Assembly (NCBI GenBank): GCA_021651055.1
Contig: JAJHOH010000001.1
Coordinates: 3,720,001-3,784,000, forward strand
Reading direction: 5' to 3'
Length of the DNA: 64,000 bases
From: Candidatus Manganitrophus morganii
GTDB lineage: Bacteria; Nitrospirota; Nitrospiria; SBBL01; Manganitrophaceae
Below the pieces are notes generated by a model. It made no database searches. It was not told where the DNA came from and saw nothing but the letters and a program-made list of their open reading frames with translations. Of this stretch, positions 7,260-15,440 are shown in pieces (position 1 is the stretch's first letter; each line of letters starts with the position of its first letter). The translations under genes and the position numbers were made by a program.

Positions 7260-9670
7260 TCGGGCAGAACAGACTTGTTTTCGTGATTGTATTTTTAATA
7301 TGGACCCAATCCTGTTCTCCGAAGGCCTCTCAGGTGATGACACAACCCTCATCCCCAAAGGAAATCGTCGATATTCGCGTTGTTTCAGAGTCTGAGAAGA
7401 CCCAAGTGGTCGTGGAAGGCCAGCAACCGATGATTTATACGACTTTTCATCTGACCGATCCTTATCGTCTGATTGTGGATATGGCGGGTGTCGGCCTCGG
7501 AAAATTTACGGAAAAGATCGATGTCAATCAAGGGGGGGTCCGTTCGATTCTCCCCGTGGCGGGAGAGGGAAATCAGGTCGGGCGTCTGGAAATCGAGGTC
7601 GATGAATCTGTCGAGACGAATGTGAGGACGGAGGGGACCAATCTCATCGTCGAAGTGGCTCATCCGGCGTCGAAACCGGCTGAACCGGTCGTGGAGAAAC
7701 CGGTGGAACCGATCCTCGCGCTCACCGAGGAGCCGAAACCGGTCCTTCCTCCGCCGATCAAGGAGGAGAAAGATCTCTCTCCGGCAAAGATCGTCAAATC
7801 GATCCGGTTCGATCGGAAGGAAGGTCTCCAGTTGGTGATCACGTCGGATGGACAGCTTTCTCCGAATGTCTTCCTTCTCGATCCGAAGCGTCTCGTGATC
7901 GATCTTCCCGATGTGAAAATGGCCTCCAAAATAAAGACCCTCCCTGCGAAGAACCATGCCGTCAAGCAGGCCCGAATCGGCGTTCATTCGAACAAAGTGC
8001 GGCTTGTCCTCGATTTAAATGCGCCGGTTGTATACTCGCTGCAACAAGATGGCCCCCAACTGCGCGTTCATTTAAAAGATGCTTCCGAGGTCGCTTCCTC
8101 GTCTAAGAAAGAAGCGTCTGGAAATTCTTCTGCACCGGCGGATGTCTCCGCGGCGCCTGCAACAGCGGTCATCGTTCCTCCTGTTGTGCCGATGCCTGAG
8201 GCGGCTGTTCCTAATATGGAAGTGGCCGCTTTGGTTGATCCTTCCGCCGGCATGACGGAGGGGACTGAGGCAGCGGCGGCTCCCGCGCCGGCGCCGGCGC
8301 CGATGATTGATGTGAGAATGGCGGAAAAGCCTTCTGTAGAGGCCCCGCTGGAACGGGTGGCCGACAAGGCGGATATCGTTCTTGAAAACGGGGAATCGTC
8401 CGAAGAGTCTAAGAAAAAAGTAGAAACCGGATCGGTCACCCCTCCCAAATATGTGGGGAGGAGAATTTCTCTCGATTTTCAGGATGCCGATCTCGCCAAT
8501 GTCATCCGGCTGATCGCGGATGTCAGCAACCTGAATATCGTTCTCGGAGAAGATGTAAAGGGAAAAGTGACATTGAAATTAATCAATGTTCCCTGGGACC
8601 AGGCGCTCGACATTATCCTGAAGATGAACAGTTTCGGCCAAATCCGCGAAGGGAATATCATTCGGATCGCCACCTTGTCTAATATTGCGCAACAGCAAGA
8701 CGAAGAGGCCCGCGCCAAAGAGACCAAGATCAAGGCGGAGGACCTCCAGACGCGAATTATCTATGTGAACTACGGAAAGGCGGCCGATCTCGTCGATTCC
8801 CTCAGAAAGCTTCTCTCGACACGAGGAGATATTACTGTCGATGGCCGAACGAATGCGCTGATTGTGAAAGATATCGAAAAAAATCTCGATGAAGTTGCCA
8901 GACTTGTTAAGACAATCGATACCCAAACACCTCAGGTGGTCATCGAGGCGCGAATAGTCCAGGTGGCGCCGACTTTCAACAGAAGCCTCGGCATTCAGTG
9001 GGGGGCCTCCGCCCAAACCGTCACCGGCGGAAATATCGTCGGTTTGCGGGGGGGAGGGGGGGGACCGGGCGCCGTTTTCGGCACACCGGACCCGTCCTTT
9101 GCGGTGAACCTTCCGTCCGCTCAAAATTTCGGCGGTCTCGGCTTTTCGTTCGGCCGGTTTACAGACAATCCGATTAATCTCGATCTTCGACTCTCGGCCG
9201 GGGAATCGCAAGGTTTAACACGGGTCGTCTCGACGCCGAAGGTGTCGGTTTTGAACAATCAAGAGGCGAAGATCGAGCAGGGAGAGTCGATTCCATTTTC
9301 GACCACCTCTCAGGCCGGAACACAGACCACCTTTGTCGATGCAAACCTCACTCTTCTGGTCACACCGCATATCTCTTCGGATGGAGGGATTATCATGAAG
9401 ATCAGGGTGAGCAAGAACGCCCCGGGAGAGACCCGATTCGGCGCATCCGGCCCGAGTATTCTTAAGAAGGAGGCGACCACGAACGTTCTTGTAAAAGATG
9501 GGGAGACAACTGTCATCGGCGGTATCTATGAGACCACGAAGACCGATTCGATCAACGGAATCCCCTATCTGATGGATATTCCATTCCTGGGATGGCTTTT
9601 CAAAACGACGACCAAACGAGAAGACACTTCTGAACTGTTGGTCTTCTTGACCCCCAGGATTATAAAATAG
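7256..9670 (+). CDS. pilQ: Type IV pilus secretin PilQ
   Basis: 804 aa. Outer-membrane gated channel through which the pilus passes. Order: a hydrophobic export signal ending WTQSC, which could be lipidated although the lipobox is imperfect; a first AMIN domain (about 30-130, peptidoglycan binding); a second AMIN domain (about 175-275); a long low-complexity Ala/Pro linker (about 275-385); an STN-like domain (ISLDFQDADLANVIRLIADV); an N1 domain (YVNYGKAADLVDSL); and the secretin core (VVIEARIVQV, VSTPKVSVLNNQEAKIEQGE, VPYL-type segment, LLVFLTPRII at the end). A Gly-rich stretch interrupts the core at about 595-606. Last gene of the pilus set; aroK follows. Confidence 0.96.
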   Translation: MIGQNRLVFVIVFLIWTQSCSPKASQVMTQPSSPKEIVDIRVVSESEKTQVVVEGQQPMIYTTFHLTDPYRLIVDMAGVGLGKFTEKIDVNQGGVRSILPVAGEGNQVGRLEIEVDESVETNVRTEGTNLIVEVAHPASKPAEPVVEKPVEPILALTEEPKPVLPPPIKEEKDLSPAKIVKSIRFDRKEGLQLVITSDGQLSPNVFLLDPKRLVIDLPDVKMASKIKTLPAKNHAVKQARIGVHSNKVRLVLDLNAPVVYSLQQDGPQLRVHLKDASEVASSSKKEASGNSSAPADVSAAPATAVIVPPVVPMPEAAVPNMEVAALVDPSAGMTEGTEAAAAPAPAPAPMIDVRMAEKPSVEAPLERVADKADIVLENGESSEESKKKVETGSVTPPKYVGRRISLDFQDADLANVIRLIADVSNLNIVLGEDVKGKVTLKLINVPWDQALDIILKMNSFGQIREGNIIRIATLSNIAQQQDEEARAKETKIKAEDLQTRIIYVNYGKAADLVDSLRKLLSTRGDITVDGRTNALIVKDIEKNLDEVARLVKTIDTQTPQVVIEARIVQVAPTFNRSLGIQWGASAQTVTGGNIVGLRGGGGGPGAVFGTPDPSFAVNLPSAQNFGGLGFSFGRFTDNPINLDLRLSAGESQGLTRVVSTPKVSVLNNQEAKIEQGESIPFSTTSQAGTQTTFVDANLTLLVTPHISSDGGIIMKIRVSKNAPGETRFGASGPSILKKEATTNVLVKDGETTVIGGIYETTKTDSINGIPYLMDIPFLGWLFKTTTKREDTSELLVFLTPRIIK

Positions 9671-9706
9671 CTTGATCTGAGTGATTTAGATCGGTAAGTT
9701 GTATGG

Positions 9707-10237
9707 ATGAAGAATATCGTGTTGCTCGGGTTTATGGGGACGGGGAAGAGCGCGGTCGGAAGGCGACTGGCGACGGCGTTCCACTATCAGTTCATCGATA
9801 CGGATCAAGTGATCGAGGAGAAGACCCACAAACGGGTTGCCGAGATTTTTTCCGAGCAAGGAGAGGAAACGTTTCGGCGGCTGGAATCGGAAGCAGTTTT
9901 CGATCTGGCGGAACGGACCGGTTGTGTGATTTCAACCGGAGGAGGGATCGTCCTCGATTCAAAAAATCTTGATTTGCTCCAAAAGAACGGTATTCTGGTC
10001 CTCCTGCGGTGCCGTCCGGAAGTCATTTTCAAAAGGGTCCAAAAACGGGCAGGACAACGGCCTCTTTTACAGAAAGCCGATCCGCTATCGGAGATCCAAC
10101 GGCTTCTGGCAGAACGGGAGCCCTTTTATCGGAGAGCCGACATTACTTTGGACACCTCCGATATGAATTTAGATGATGTTGTTCAACAGATTAAGAGAAA
10201 GGTCTTGGAGATTGAAGGTCGAGAAAGTACGGCTTAG
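9707..10237 (+). CDS. aroK: Shikimate kinase
   Basis: 176 aa. Phosphorylates shikimate at O3 in the chorismate pathway. Walker A is GFMGTGKSAVGRRLA (about 7-21), the shikimate-binding DTDQVIE motif follows at about 33, then TFRRLES and the Walker B/shikimate-binding VISTGGGIVL; the lid contains RPLL (about 123). ATG 9707 lies about 36 bases after pilQ. The pilMNOPQ-aroK-aroB order is classic in proteobacteria-like genomes. Its 3' end overlaps the probable aroB start. Confidence 0.97.
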   Translation: MKNIVLLGFMGTGKSAVGRRLATAFHYQFIDTDQVIEEKTHKRVAEIFSEQGEETFRRLESEAVFDLAERTGCVISTGGGIVLDSKNLDLLQKNGILVLLRCRPEVIFKRVQKRAGQRPLLQKADPLSEIQRLLAEREPFYRRADITLDTSDMNLDDVVQQIKRKVLEIEGRESTA

Positions 10238-11291
10238 TTTGGGCGCAAACAGTTATGATGTGGTCATCGGAACCGGGATCAGGAATCGGTTGGGTCCGTA
10301 TCTAAGAACCCTTTCGTTGGGGGAAAAAGTGGCGGTGGTCACCAATCCGGCCATTGATCGTCTCTACGGCGCCGGCATCCGAAGAAGCCTTCAGGCCGCT
10401 CGATTCGTTCCAAAGACGATTCGAATCCGGGACGGAGAGCGGCATAAGAATCTGACGGAGATCGAGCGGATTTACGACCAACTGATTCTTCATCGATTCG
10501 AGCGGGGATCGACGCTCGTCGCGTTAGGCGGAGGGGTGATCGGGGACATGGCCGGTTTTGCGGCGGCGACATTCCTTCGCGGCATTCCATTCGTTCAGGT
10601 TCCGACCACGGTGGTGGCGCAGGTTGATGCGAGCATCGGCGGGAAGACCGGCGTTGATCACTCTCGCGGGAAGAATTTGATCGGCGCCTTTCACCAGCCG
10701 AAGCTGGTCTGCGTTGATCCGGGCGTGCTTGCAACCTTGCCCCGGCGGGAGTTTATCGCGGGACTGGCGGAGGTCTTCAAGTACGGTGTCATCATGGACG
10801 CCGCATTTTTCAAATATCTTGAAGAAAATGCCGCGGCGATTCTGGCGATGGATTCTAAAAAACTCTTTCACTGCATTAAAAGATCGGCGGCGCTGAAGGC
10901 GAAGGTCGTGTCGGCCGACGAACGGGAATCGGGGCTGAGAAAGATCTTAAATTACGGCCATACGCTTGGACATGCCGTTGAGACATTAACCGGCTACCGA
11001 AAGTACAAACACGGCGAAGCGGTCGCCATTGGGATGGCCTCGGCGGCCAAGCTCTCCTATCTGCTCGGCATGACGGATTGGCAGACGGTTCAACGACAAA
11101 TTTCGCTCTTACGGGCGTTTCACCTTCCGACCGAGTTGCCTAAATTAGACCCCGGCAGTATACTTGAGACCATGGAAAGGGACAAAAAAGTGGCCGGTGG
11201 AGAAATCTTTTTTGTCTTGCCGGAAAAAATTGGTGAGGTCCGGATTGTCCCGGTCGACCGGAAAGTTTTGAAAGCGTTTTTGAGCGCGTAG
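10212..11291 (+). CDS. aroB: 3-dehydroquinate synthase
   Basis: About 359 aa. Converts DAHP to 3-dehydroquinate, using NAD and a metal, as the second chorismate-pathway step. Signatures: NAD-binding ERGSTLVALGGGVIGDMAGF, VPTTVVAQVDASIGGKTGVD, FHQPKLVCVDP, and metal ligands in AGLAEVFKYGVI and NYGHTLGHAVE plus KHGEAVAIGM. No ATG fits the family N-terminus; TTG at 10212 gives KVEKVRLSLGANSYDVVIG, the expected beginning, and overlaps aroK by 26 bases. ATG 10173 is an alternative that adds 13 residues without family support. Confidence 0.95.
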   Translation: MKVEKVRLSLGANSYDVVIGTGIRNRLGPYLRTLSLGEKVAVVTNPAIDRLYGAGIRRSLQAARFVPKTIRIRDGERHKNLTEIERIYDQLILHRFERGSTLVALGGGVIGDMAGFAAATFLRGIPFVQVPTTVVAQVDASIGGKTGVDHSRGKNLIGAFHQPKLVCVDPGVLATLPRREFIAGLAEVFKYGVIMDAAFFKYLEENAAAILAMDSKKLFHCIKRSAALKAKVVSADERESGLRKILNYGHTLGHAVETLTGYRKYKHGEAVAIGMASAAKLSYLLGMTDWQTVQRQISLLRAFHLPTELPKLDPGSILETMERDKKVAGGEIFFVLPEKIGEVRIVPVDRKVLKAFLSA

Positions 11292-11298
11292 AAATGAG

Positions 11299-11778
11299 GT
11301 GAAGTCAATCGTGAGGTATATCCAAATGAGAAGACAAGCGGCTTCAGTCCTTTTACTCTCCTTGATCTTATTCTTTTCGGGGTGTGGCGGCGATGCAAAA
11401 GCGCCATTTGATGCCACAGTGACCGGTCCGGATGACGACGATTTTACGGTTACTGGTGCTGCGGCGCCTTCCATCGTATTGCCACTTGAGTTTCAAGTGA
11501 GGGATGTTTCCGGGACCGTTGCGCTGCCCGATGTAGAGATTGAGCTATTTGCGGGAGGGGGGGGGATTCTGACCGACATTGACGGAAATCCATTGGATCC
11601 CAATAACCCGACCTATTTTAAAACAAAAACGGACGATCGCGGTTTAACCCGTACCGCTTTCCTTATTTCACTTCCAGGCTGCGGAGCTGAAAGCGTTGTT
11701 ATGACGGGGTCGGTGACAGCAACCGTCGGATCTGCAGCTGCATTGTGGACAGGAACATTCACGATTGAAGAGTGTTAA
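11299..11778 (+). CDS. Small lipoprotein with Ig-like (invasin/Big-type) domain
   Basis: 159 aa from GTG 11299; GTG 11311 or ATG 11326 are also possible starts, the latter with GAGG upstream. A hydrophobic signal ends in a lipobox (LILFFSGC). The mature part is one beta-rich domain of Big/Ig type: LEFQVRDVSGTVALPDVEIE, then FKTKTDDRGLTRTAF, then GSVTATVGSAAALWTGTF. This 'D-x-G-x-x' turn pattern is typical of bacterial Ig-like repeats in surface adhesins. Exported, probably on the outer membrane. It starts 7 bases after aroB and may be co-transcribed with it, though no shared function is apparent. Confidence 0.7.
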   Translation: MKSIVRYIQMRRQAASVLLLSLILFFSGCGGDAKAPFDATVTGPDDDDFTVTGAAAPSIVLPLEFQVRDVSGTVALPDVEIELFAGGGGILTDIDGNPLDPNNPTYFKTKTDDRGLTRTAFLISLPGCGAESVVMTGSVTATVGSAAALWTGTFTIEEC

Positions 11779-12143
11779 ATGACATTGAATTGACGAGCCA
11801 GAGCGTCATTTTGAATCTTAATGATGTTTCATATTCCTGATATCAGCATCCGGTGATCTTTCCGGGTTCCAGCCCATTGAAAGGTTCTCATCGATTGTCC
11901 CCCCATCAAGCAAACTCACTTCTGTTGATCAACATTCCCTTCCCCTGATTGTTGTCAAACGATCCGCAACGGATTTGAGAGACAATCTTTTAAATCGTCC
12001 TTTTCACAAGAACGTTTCTCTTCATAAACATAAATAGAACCGGTTGCCTTGACAGTCTCCGAGCTTCTGTTAAACTCTAAAGCACGTAATACCCCCTCGG
12101 TATTGGACGGCATCGGATAAGAATCTTTCTCGGAGTGAGCGCG
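11779..12143 (+). other. Intergenic stretch before the DUF2135-type lipoprotein gene
   Basis: No gene is visible. The 3' part holds a promoter (annotated separately) and a short inverted repeat, AATACC then GGTATT, at about 12088-12104 in the predicted leader, which could form a weak hairpin. The remainder has stop codons in all frames and no recognisable RNA gene. Confidence 0.5.
12049..12076 (+). promoter_or_regulatory. Probable sigma-70-type promoter
   Basis: TTGACA (12049-12054), a 16-base spacer and TAAACT (12071-12076). The predicted transcript would have a leader of about 60 bases before the lipoprotein ATG at 12144. The -35 box is consensus and the -10 is a 4/6 or better match. Confidence 0.55.
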
Positions 12144-13928
12144 ATGTTTTTTCCTCATATGAAAAAAACAATGTTCGCAATGGCTTTGTGCGGACTCGTC
12201 GGTTTTTTTATCTTGGGATGCACTGAGGAGACGCAAGCGCCGAAAGGCCGGGCGATCACCCCTCTCCATACCCCTTCGCAGGGAGCACAAGCGGCCAGCT
12301 CCAATGTGGTGTCGATACAGGCGGGCATTGCCGTTACGGACGTCATGGTCTCATTAGGGGAGATCGCAGCCGGAGATGGTTTAGGCATCGGTAAGCCGAT
12401 CAATCCCCTCACCAAGGCGAATCATGACTATTATAAAATGGTGACCTTGAGTCATAAGGTTGCTCGAACTCCGGTCGTGCAAAAGGTCCGTCGTATGCTG
12501 AAGACGGCAAACGCGCCGGCTCCGATTGCGAGTGCAACGACCCCCTGTGTTGACGGGGGAACCATAGACCTCAGCGGGACGTTCGACAGCAGCACCGGAA
12601 ATTACGAGCTGGACCTCGATTTCACCGATTGCAGAGAAGACAGCTCCCAAATGAACGGGCCGTTCCACGTCTCCGCGACCGCGAGCGGAAGCGGCAGTGT
12701 CGCGGATGCCTTGATGACATTGACCTTTGGCGATGAGGATGGAGATTTTTCGATCCAAGACTATGGAAAAACCGATACCAATCCATATGCGACTTTAAAA
12801 GGGATTATCACCTCATCGTTGACGCTCACGGAGGATCTTAGTACAACGTCCGGCACGGCCGGCACGATTGTCCTGGCCGCCGAAGGAAATATTTCATTTA
12901 ACGATTTTATCAATTTAACTGAGATTGGATTTCAAGGTTTTACCAATGAAATAAGATATGATGAAGCGACGGGTCGATTCGATGAAGTACTCAACGGGGT
13001 GATGACGGAAACCAAAACAAACGGAAGAAATGCAACGGTCATTACGACATTTACCGATGTCATCACAAGCGTGATTGAAACGGAGGCAGGAGGCGATACA
13101 ACGACAGAGGTGGCCTACTCGGGAACGCTGACCCTTTTCATTAATCCCGATTCCGACTGTATGACCCAAGGAACATTTAATATTGAAACTCCGACGCCGA
13201 TCCGGACGGTGAATGGCGCCTGTCCGGTTGCCGGTCGGGTCGTGATCAATGAGGATGCCCTGATCCAATTTAATGCCGACCAAAGTGTCGATGTCTCCAT
13301 CACCGGGGGAAGTTCAAGCCAGCATACCGACTGTACCGATATTTTCGAGATGTGTGAAGTGGACGATCTGAATGATAATAGCGAGATTGTATCGGTTGCC
13401 TCAGGAGCGACGGTCGGCGTCGAGGGTGAAAACGTTCTGGTCACATTGATCTGGGAGGATGATACCGTGGATCAAAGCGACATCGATTTACACGTCGGTT
13501 ATTATGCCGATCCGTTCCCGGTGAGCGGTCCGGCGACTGCCACTGTCGCCTACCATAATACGGGAACAACCTTCGGAACCGCCAGTGCCATACTGGACCT
13601 TGACGATACCGATGGCCAGGGACCGGAGCATGTGACCGTTTTCGGGCTGCCGATTGGGCGCTATGTCATTGCCGTAAACAGTTTTTCACTTGACGGATCA
13701 GCGAGCGCCACGGTTACGGTATCGGTCAAAATAGGCGATTTCGTATACCTTTATCCCAATCACACCTTTACAACCTCCGACGGAGACGGTACAGATCCAG
13801 ACAGTTGGCATCGTGTCACCGACCTGCAATGCACCTCCTCAGGATGCAGTTTGGTTCCCCCCAATTTGAGCCTACAGGTTCATAGTACCGAGGGTGAATT
13901 TAAACCAGGGATCAAGCGTGTAAAGTAA
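12144..13928 (+). CDS. Secreted lipoprotein with C-terminal DUF2135/YfaP-like domain
   Basis: 594 aa from ATG 12144, which has CGGAG 8 bases upstream. The signal ends in a lipobox (GFFILGC). The first two thirds are a Thr/Ser/Gly-rich beta domain of repeated short strands with acidic turns (GNYELDLDFTDC, MTLTFGDEDGDF), without a family I recognise. Residues about 430-560 contain LIWEDDTVDQSDIDLHVGYY and later ILDLDDTDGQGPEHVTVFG plus GRYVIAVNSF. These are hallmark motifs of DUF2135/YfaP-type domains (DxDLHV, then DDTxGxGPE), probably a metal-binding beta-sandwich. Function unknown; the location is the cell surface or periplasm. Followed by a terminator. Confidence 0.8.
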   Translation: MFFPHMKKTMFAMALCGLVGFFILGCTEETQAPKGRAITPLHTPSQGAQAASSNVVSIQAGIAVTDVMVSLGEIAAGDGLGIGKPINPLTKANHDYYKMVTLSHKVARTPVVQKVRRMLKTANAPAPIASATTPCVDGGTIDLSGTFDSSTGNYELDLDFTDCREDSSQMNGPFHVSATASGSGSVADALMTLTFGDEDGDFSIQDYGKTDTNPYATLKGIITSSLTLTEDLSTTSGTAGTIVLAAEGNISFNDFINLTEIGFQGFTNEIRYDEATGRFDEVLNGVMTETKTNGRNATVITTFTDVITSVIETEAGGDTTTEVAYSGTLTLFINPDSDCMTQGTFNIETPTPIRTVNGACPVAGRVVINEDALIQFNADQSVDVSITGGSSSQHTDCTDIFEMCEVDDLNDNSEIVSVASGATVGVEGENVLVTLIWEDDTVDQSDIDLHVGYYADPFPVSGPATATVAYHNTGTTFGTASAILDLDDTDGQGPEHVTVFGLPIGRYVIAVNSFSLDGSASATVTVSVKIGDFVYLYPNHTFTTSDGDGTDPDSWHRVTDLQCTSSGCSLVPPNLSLQVHSTEGEFKPGIKRVK

Positions 13929-13992
13929 AAGAGACAGCGTGTGTGTCTGATATTCTTGTCCAGCCGAAAGCCTACTTCCTTTAATTGAGAAA

Positions 13993-14028
13993 AGCCGCCT
14001 TACCATCGGTCACAGACGGCTCTTTTTT
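13993..14028 (+). terminator. Probable rho-independent terminator
   Basis: AGCCG at 13993-13997 pairs with CGGCT at 14017-14021, with further imperfect pairing inside (CC/GG and CT/AG), followed by CTTTTTT. It lies about 65 bases after the lipoprotein stop and ends that transcription unit. Confidence 0.6.
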
Positions 14029-14106
14029 ATGAACCAAGCCATTTCCCCCTGAAATTAATTCCCTTCTGATGATACTATTGCACCCCTTTTTCTCCGCAGA
14101 CTTTGC

Positions 14107-14134
14107 TTGAATTTTCTGCGTGATTTGATATACT
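14107..14134 (+). promoter_or_regulatory. Probable promoter of the membrane methyltransferase-kinase-purHD unit
   Basis: TTGAAT (14107-14112), 16 bases, then TATACT (14129-14134). This would start transcription about 17 bases before ATG 14158 and argues against the longer TTG-started reading frame at 14107. Confidence 0.5.
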
Positions 14135-14157
14135 CCACCCATCTTTTATCCCCGGAG

Positions 14158-14709
14158 ATGGACATCTTGAAGAACCTGCTTCGAAAGATTACCGTTAAGA
14201 CAATCCCCGTCTATATTCTGATGGCCGCCTTGATTTATTTCGCTCGGCCCAAACTGAGCTTTTTCCTGGTAGGGCTCCCGTTGATTCTGGGGGGGGAAGC
14301 ATTGCGCCTCTGGGCGGCGGGACACCTCAGCAAGAATCGGGAGGTGACGACCACCGGGCCGTATGCCCACGTGAAGAATCCTCTTTATCTCGGTACCTTT
14401 TTGATCATGATCGGATTTTGCCTTTTAGCCAGCCAATGGATTATTCTAGGGGTGGGCCTCCTTGCTTTTTTCTCTTACTACGTCCCATTCAAGAAGAAGG
14501 CGGAATCGGACCGGTTGCGGGAAATTTTCGGTTTGGCTTGGGACGAATACGATCGAAGCGTGCCCGATTACGTTCCGCGCCTGACCCCTTACGAAAAGCG
14601 GGGGAAACATGAATGGGAGTGGTCCCGCGTCGTTTCGAACAGCGAACATGAGACCGCCGTCGTCACCGCATTGGGCGTTTTGATCTTATCGATGCGGTTC
14701 TTTTTCTAG
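14158..14709 (+). CDS. Integral-membrane methyltransferase, ICMT/PEMT-like
   Basis: 183 aa from ATG 14158. Four to five transmembrane segments (IPVYILMAALIYFARP, FFLVGLPLILGGEALRLWA, LIMIGFCLLASQWIILG, then a C-terminal helix). The conserved core TTTGPYAHVKNPLYLG is the SAM-binding signature of isoprenylcysteine carboxyl methyltransferase and phospholipid methyltransferase families, followed by the acidic WDEYDRSVPDYVPR end motif. The substrate is unknown: a lipid, an isoprenoid or a small hydrophobic molecule. It has a clear paralogue at 60377-60922, and each copy is followed by a kinase-like gene, so the two products probably act in one pathway. Confidence 0.82.
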   Translation: MDILKNLLRKITVKTIPVYILMAALIYFARPKLSFFLVGLPLILGGEALRLWAAGHLSKNREVTTTGPYAHVKNPLYLGTFLIMIGFCLLASQWIILGVGLLAFFSYYVPFKKKAESDRLREIFGLAWDEYDRSVPDYVPRLTPYEKRGKHEWEWSRVVSNSEHETAVVTALGVLILSMRFFF

Positions 14710-14804
14710 AGGGACTTCAAATCGAATTAGAGCGGGGCTCATTCCAACAATACCGGCAGGGGACGATCCGGGAGGGTTATCCCTGGAAGCCCGATATTTT
14801 TATC

Positions 14805-15440
14805 TTGAAGAAAGACAATAAATACATTGTCGTGAAAGATTACGCGGCGAAGTCGTTCGTCTTCCGGTTTTTCGTCGGGATGGTCTCAAACAGGCGGGAG
14901 GCGACGATCTACCGCAAGCTCCAGGGGCTTCACGGGATCCCGGAATACCTCGGGTCGATCGATCGTTACGCCATTGCGGTTTCGTACGTTCCCGGCCGGA
15001 ACGCCTCCGAGCTCGAACCGGGAGAGCTTACCCCCGATTTTTTTGCGCGGTTGCGGAGTCTGATCGATGCCGTCCATGCGCGCGGTGTGGTCTTGTGCGA
15101 TCTTCGAAATATCAAGAATGTCATCGTCGGAGATGATGGGGAGCCGTACCTCATCGACTTTGCGACCGCCTTTCAAAAGGGGGGAAGATTTAATTTTCTA
15201 AAAAACGGTCTTCATCGAATTTTTTATCAAGATGATCTTTTGGGAATTGCAAAACTGAAACGGAACCGTGCGCCTCACTTATTAACCAAAGAGGAGGAGA
15301 TCGCACTGGAGAAAGGGGTTTTTCTCCAACGGCAGGCGATTTTCATTAAACACTGGGGGCGGCCGCTTCTACAAAAAATATTCGGTTTTAGGAGAATCCA
15401 TGGGAAGAATCAGAAGAGCCATACTGAGCGTTTACGATAA
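14805..15440 (+). CDS. LPS-kinase/RIO-like kinase, N-terminus unresolved
   Basis: 211 aa from TTG 14805, but this frame is open from 14652 and the translation immediately upstream looks like the missing N-lobe strands (ERGSFQQYRQG, then [10 protein letters not shown]). The true protein therefore probably begins near 14670-14715, where no ATG, GTG or TTG exists; an ATT/ATC start or a nearby sequence error would explain it. Kinase features: the ATP lysine in YIVVKDY, a catalytic-loop-like [12 protein letters not shown] (D and N present, usual His replaced by Leu), and a DFG-like LIDFATAF. It resembles small lipopolysaccharide kinases. It overlaps purH by 41 bases and follows the membrane methyltransferase. 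A second such pair is at 60.4-61.8 kb. Confidence 0.75.
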   Translation: MKKDNKYIVVKDYAAKSFVFRFFVGMVSNRREATIYRKLQGLHGIPEYLGSIDRYAIAVSYVPGRNASELEPGELTPDFFARLRSLIDAVHARGVVLCDLRNIKNVIVGDDGEPYLIDFATAFQKGGRFNFLKNGLHRIFYQDDLLGIAKLKRNRAPHLLTKEEEIALEKGVFLQRQAIFIKHWGRPLLQKIFGFRRIHGKNQKSHTERLR

